A stretch of DNA of 6,710 bases from Planctomycetota bacterium (lineage in GTDB: Bacteria; Planctomycetota; Phycisphaerae; Phycisphaerales; SM1A02): positions 1 to 6,710 of the forward strand of contig QWPU01000176.1 in NCBI GenBank assembly GCA_003671065.1. Direction: 5' to 3'. Position 1 is the stretch's first letter; the number at the start of each line of letters is the position of its first letter. The position numbers and the translations under genes were made by a program. Shown one piece after another: positions 3,910 through 6,710 of the stretch. Under the pieces are notes generated by a model. That model saw only the letters and a program-made list of their open reading frames with translations, was not told the DNA's origin and made no database searches.

Positions 3910-6710
3910 ATGTCAGATTCCACGCCTACTCCCTCGCCAGACCCAGCAGCAAAGCCTTCCTACAAGGACTCGCTCAATCTTCCGAAGACCAGTTTTTCGA
4001 TGAAGGCGAACTTGATTCAGTCAGAGCCGCAGTCGCTCACGCGTTGGGAGGAGTCGCATCTCTTTGGGCGGCTGCAAACTTCGCGCGAGCACGCTGAACC
4101 ATTTGTGTTTCACGATGGTCCGCCCTATGCCAACGGCGCGATTCACATGGGTCACTTGCTCAACAAGGTGCTGAAAGATTTCGTGGTGCGTGGCGCGCTC
4201 ATGGAAGGTCGCCGCGTGCGCTATGTGCCTGGGTGGGACACGCACGGTCTTCCGATTGAGCACAAGGTCATGACCGAACTGCACGAGAAAGGCAAGACCG
4301 CAAAGCTCGACACGCTTGAACCTGAGAAGCGTCACATGGCGATTCGTCGCGAGTGCGCGGCTGCAGCGACGAAGTTCATTGGCTTGCAAGCGCTGCAAAT
4401 GAAGCGTTTGCTCACAATCGCAGACTACGCGGATCCGTATTACACGCTGATGCCTGTGTATGAAGCGAAGACGCTCGAAGTGTTTGCTGATCTCTTCGAC
4501 CAAGGTGTTGTTGTGCGCGCGCTCAAGCCTGTGCATTGGTCAATCGCCAACAAGACGGCGCTCGCAGAGGCTGAGTTGGAGTACGAAGATCGTCAAGATC
4601 TTTCGGTGTATGTGGACTTTGAAGCGTCGGATCGCGCGAAGGTCGCAGCGGCGTTTGGATTGCGTGCGGAGCTTGCGGAGAGCAGTGATGACACGGACGA
4701 ACTCGACGAATCACAGTTCCTCGATGTCACGCCGAGCTTCATGATTTGGACGACGACACCGTGGACATTGCCCGCCAATCTTGCGATCGCCGTACACGAA
4801 CGCGCGCGCTACTCGCTGGTGGAGATCGATGGCAACACCACGATCGTCGCAAGCGAGATGGTGGAAAAGGTCGCGAAAAAGGCTGGTGCCGAGAAAGTCA
4901 CCGTGCGCGCTGAAACCGACGGCGCATCACTCGTTGGTTTGTCGTATCAGCATCCGTTCTGCGCGCGCACTGGCAACATCGTGAGCGCGGACTATGTCAC
5001 GCTTGAAGACGGCACGGGTCTCGTGCACACCGCGCCGGGTCACGGCGCTGATGACTATCGCACTGGTCTGCGTGTCGGACTTCCTGCGTATTGCCCAGTG
5101 CGCGAAGATGGAACCTACGACGACAGCGTGCCTGAGTGGCTGCGTGGAAAATCTATTTGGACGGCCAACGCCGAAATCACCGAGCACTTGCGCACAAGCG
5201 GTCATCTCTTCTACGACCACACCTTCACGCATTCCTATCCACACGATTGGCGTTCGAAGACACCCGTGATCTTCCGCGCGACTGAACAGTGGTTCATTGG
5301 TGTTGATGCGCCGATGAAGCGCGATGGTGTTTCGCTGCGCGCGCGTGCGTTGCGCGCGGTCGAAAGCGAAATCGCGTTCACGCCCGAGTGGGGACGTAAT
5401 CGCATGCGTGGCATGCTTGAGTCGCGACCCGATTGGTGCATCTCGCGTCAACGCTCGTGGGGCTTGCCGATTCCAGCATTTCGTTGCGCGGACGGTTCGA
5501 CCTTCATGACTTCCGCGAGTATTCGAGCCATTTCGAAGCACTTTGCATCACGCGGCAGCGATGCGTGGTTTAGCGAAACGCCAGTCGAGTTGCTTGCGCA
5601 CTACGACGCGAAGAGCGATCCCGATGCGCCTGCACACCTCGACATCACCACGCTCACGAAGTTCTACGACATCTTCGATGTGTGGTTCGAAGCAGGAAGT
5701 TCATGGAACGCGGTGCTGCGCGCGCGCAACATTGGTTATCCCAGCGAGCTCTATCTCGAAGGCAGCGATCAACATCGCGGATGGTTCCAGTTGTCGTTGC
5801 TTCCTGCACTCGCCGCAACGGGCATCCCGCCGTTCAAGCGATTGGTGACGCACGGTTTCATCGTGGATAAGCACGGTAAGAAGATGTCGAAGTCGCTCGG
5901 CAACACCATCGAAGTCGAAGCGCTGCTCAAAGAGTTTGGCGCAGATGTCTGTCGTTGGTGGGTGGCGGGGACCGATTACGAAAACGATATTCGCGCCGAT
6001 ACCGAGTTCTTCAAAGTTGCTGGTGAGAGCTATCGCAAGGTGCGCAACACCGTGCGATTCCTCTTGTCGAATCTCGAAGGCTACGACGCGACGGAGACCG
6101 AATCCATTCTCGGAGGCATTCGCGATACCAGTCTTGAAGCGTGGATGTTGGCGCAAGTCGCGTCCGTGCAAGAAGTCGTTCGCAGCGCGATTACGCGTTG
6201 CGCGTTTCGTGAAGCGCAGCAAGCGATATTCACACTCTGCAATGATGTGCTTTCAAGCGTGTATTGCGCCGCGACAAAGGATCGACTCTATTGCGATGCG
6301 CGTAACTCAGCGCGTCGTCGTGCAACGCAAGCCGCGATGTTCCGCGCGACCGATGCCATCTGCCGCATGCTCGCACCGTTTGTGCCGCACACGGCGGATG
6401 AGGCGTATCGCTCGCTCATGCGTGACGACACGGCCTGCATCCATCTCGAGCGCCATCACAGCGTGATCCAGCCGTGTAGTCCGCGTTGGAGTGAAGTCCT
6501 CGCGCTGCGCGAGGTCGTTCACGCCGCGCTTGAGCGAGCGAAGGAACGCGGTATCGATAACTCGCTTGATGCTGGTGTGCTGTTGCCCGAAACGCATGGT
6601 CACCTCGCTGATTTCATCGACGATCTGCCTGATCTCCTTGGGGTTTCGCGCGTCATCATCGCCCGCGATCAGCGCGAAATCGAGGTTGTTGACCTTCGTG
6701 ATCAGCCGCG
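3910..6710 (+). CDS. ileS: Isoleucyl-tRNA synthetase (3' end beyond window)
   Basis: IleRS charges tRNA-Ile with isoleucine in the cytoplasm and hydrolyses mischarged valine. The 933 visible residues run without a stop to the window edge; the family is about 920-1050, so only the C-terminal end, possibly with a zinc-binding element, is missing. The class I signature is HMGH (79-82), preceded by PPYANGAI, with the second signature KMSKS at 658-662. The CP1 editing domain has the threonine-rich peptide WTTTPWT (280-286) and HTAPGHGADD (373-382); His373 and Asp382 correspond to editing residues His333 and Asp342 of E. coli. SRPDWCISRQRSWG (505-518) and YLEGSDQHRGWF (615-626) distinguish it from valyl- and leucyl-tRNA synthetases. 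The anticodon-binding helical domain begins around residue 700. ATG 3910 has an AGGA site and gives a Ser/Pro/Asp-rich tail of about 17 residues before the conserved YKDSLNLPKT. All catalytic and editing residues I can check are intact. Confidence 0.98.
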   Translation, partial: MSDSTPTPSPDPAAKPSYKDSLNLPKTSFSMKANLIQSEPQSLTRWEESHLFGRLQTSREHAEPFVFHDGPPYANGAIHMGHLLNKVLKDFVVRGALMEGRRVRYVPGWDTHGLPIEHKVMTELHEKGKTAKLDTLEPEKRHMAIRRECAAAATKFIGLQALQMKRLLTIADYADPYYTLMPVYEAKTLEVFADLFDQGVVVRALKPVHWSIANKTALAEAELEYEDRQDLSVYVDFEASDRAKVAAAFGLRAELAESSDDTDELDESQFLDVTPSFMIWTTTPWTLPANLAIAVHERARYSLVEIDGNTTIVASEMVEKVAKKAGAEKVTVRAETDGASLVGLSYQHPFCARTGNIVSADYVTLEDGTGLVHTAPGHGADDYRTGLRVGLPAYCPVREDGTYDDSVPEWLRGKSIWTANAEITEHLRTSGHLFYDHTFTHSYPHDWRSKTPVIFRATEQWFIGVDAPMKRDGVSLRARALRAVESEIAFTPEWGRNRMRGMLESRPDWCISRQRSWGLPIPAFRCADGSTFMTSASIRAISKHFASRGSDAWFSETPVELLAHYDAKSDPDAPAHLDITTLTKFYDIFDVWFEAGSSWNAVLRARNIGYPSELYLEGSDQHRGWFQLSLLPALAATGIPPFKRLVTHGFIVDKHGKKMSKSLGNTIEVEALLKEFGADVCRWWVAGTDYENDIRADTEFFKVAGESYRKVRNTVRFLLSNLEGYDATETESILGGIRDTSLEAWMLAQVASVQEVVRSAITRCAFREAQQAIFTLCNDVLSSVYCAATKDRLYCDARNSARRRATQAAMFRATDAICRMLAPFVPHTADEAYRSLMRDDTACIHLERHHSVIQPCSPRWSEVLALREVVHAALERAKERGIDNSLDAGVLLPETHGHLADFIDDLPDLLGVSRVIIARDQREIEVVDLRDQP

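Noticed and set aside
3540..4097. 185-codon plus-strand frame bridging the methyltransferase gene and ileS
   Set aside because: It overlaps both well-supported genes out of frame, and its product is Ser/Arg-rich with no motif.
4927..5541. 204-codon minus-strand frame inside ileS, plus a second of 173 codons at 5701-6222
   Set aside because: The plus strand carries uninterrupted IleRS with catalytic and editing motifs in both stretches; the antisense products show no recognisable motifs.

Overview
This window reads as ordinary chromosome from a moderately G+C-rich, Gram-negative-type bacterium. It holds housekeeping genes with a few less familiar genes between them. The most likely source is the phylum Planctomycetota, perhaps near the Phycisphaerae. 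This rests on remembered family resemblance: the isoleucyl-tRNA synthetase has wording such as KPVHWSIAN and YENDIRAD that I associate with planctomycete enzymes. No 16S gene or other decisive marker is present, so the assignment is inference.

Layout from left to right. Positions 1-965 on the minus strand hold the N-terminal third of the mismatch-repair ATPase MutS, cut off by the window edge. Upstream of it on the same strand lies a complete tRNA-Ala gene (1056-1128, anticodon CGC) with its own -10 box (1142-1147). A GC-rich hairpin (1019-1044) sits between the tRNA and mutS. A short divergent intergenic stretch (1129-1273) contains a degenerate 12-bp tandem repeat. On the plus strand follow a ZIP-family divalent-metal transporter (1274-2341) with histidine-rich loop and tail, and 14 bp later a 59-codon gene of unknown function (2356-2535). 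Converging on that pair is a minus-strand gene (2551-3831) for a two-part protein. Its C-terminal half is a clear class I SAM-dependent methyltransferase. Its N-terminal half resembles the acceptor half of a family 2 glycosyltransferase. A 78-bp divergent gap separates it from ileS (3910 to beyond 6710, plus strand), which codes for isoleucyl-tRNA synthetase.

The genes do not form one pathway. MutS serves replication fidelity, tRNA-Ala and IleRS serve translation, and the ZIP protein moves metal ions. The small gene may be co-transcribed with the transporter. The methyltransferase probably acts on a small molecule, a glycan or a cell-surface product. I found no mobile element, CRISPR array, phage gene, riboswitch or defence system, and no convincing new multi-gene system. 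The items most worth a second look are the methyltransferase fusion, the small unannotated gene, the unusual fifth-helix motif of the ZIP transporter, and the 12-bp repeat in the tRNA/ZIP divergent promoter region.
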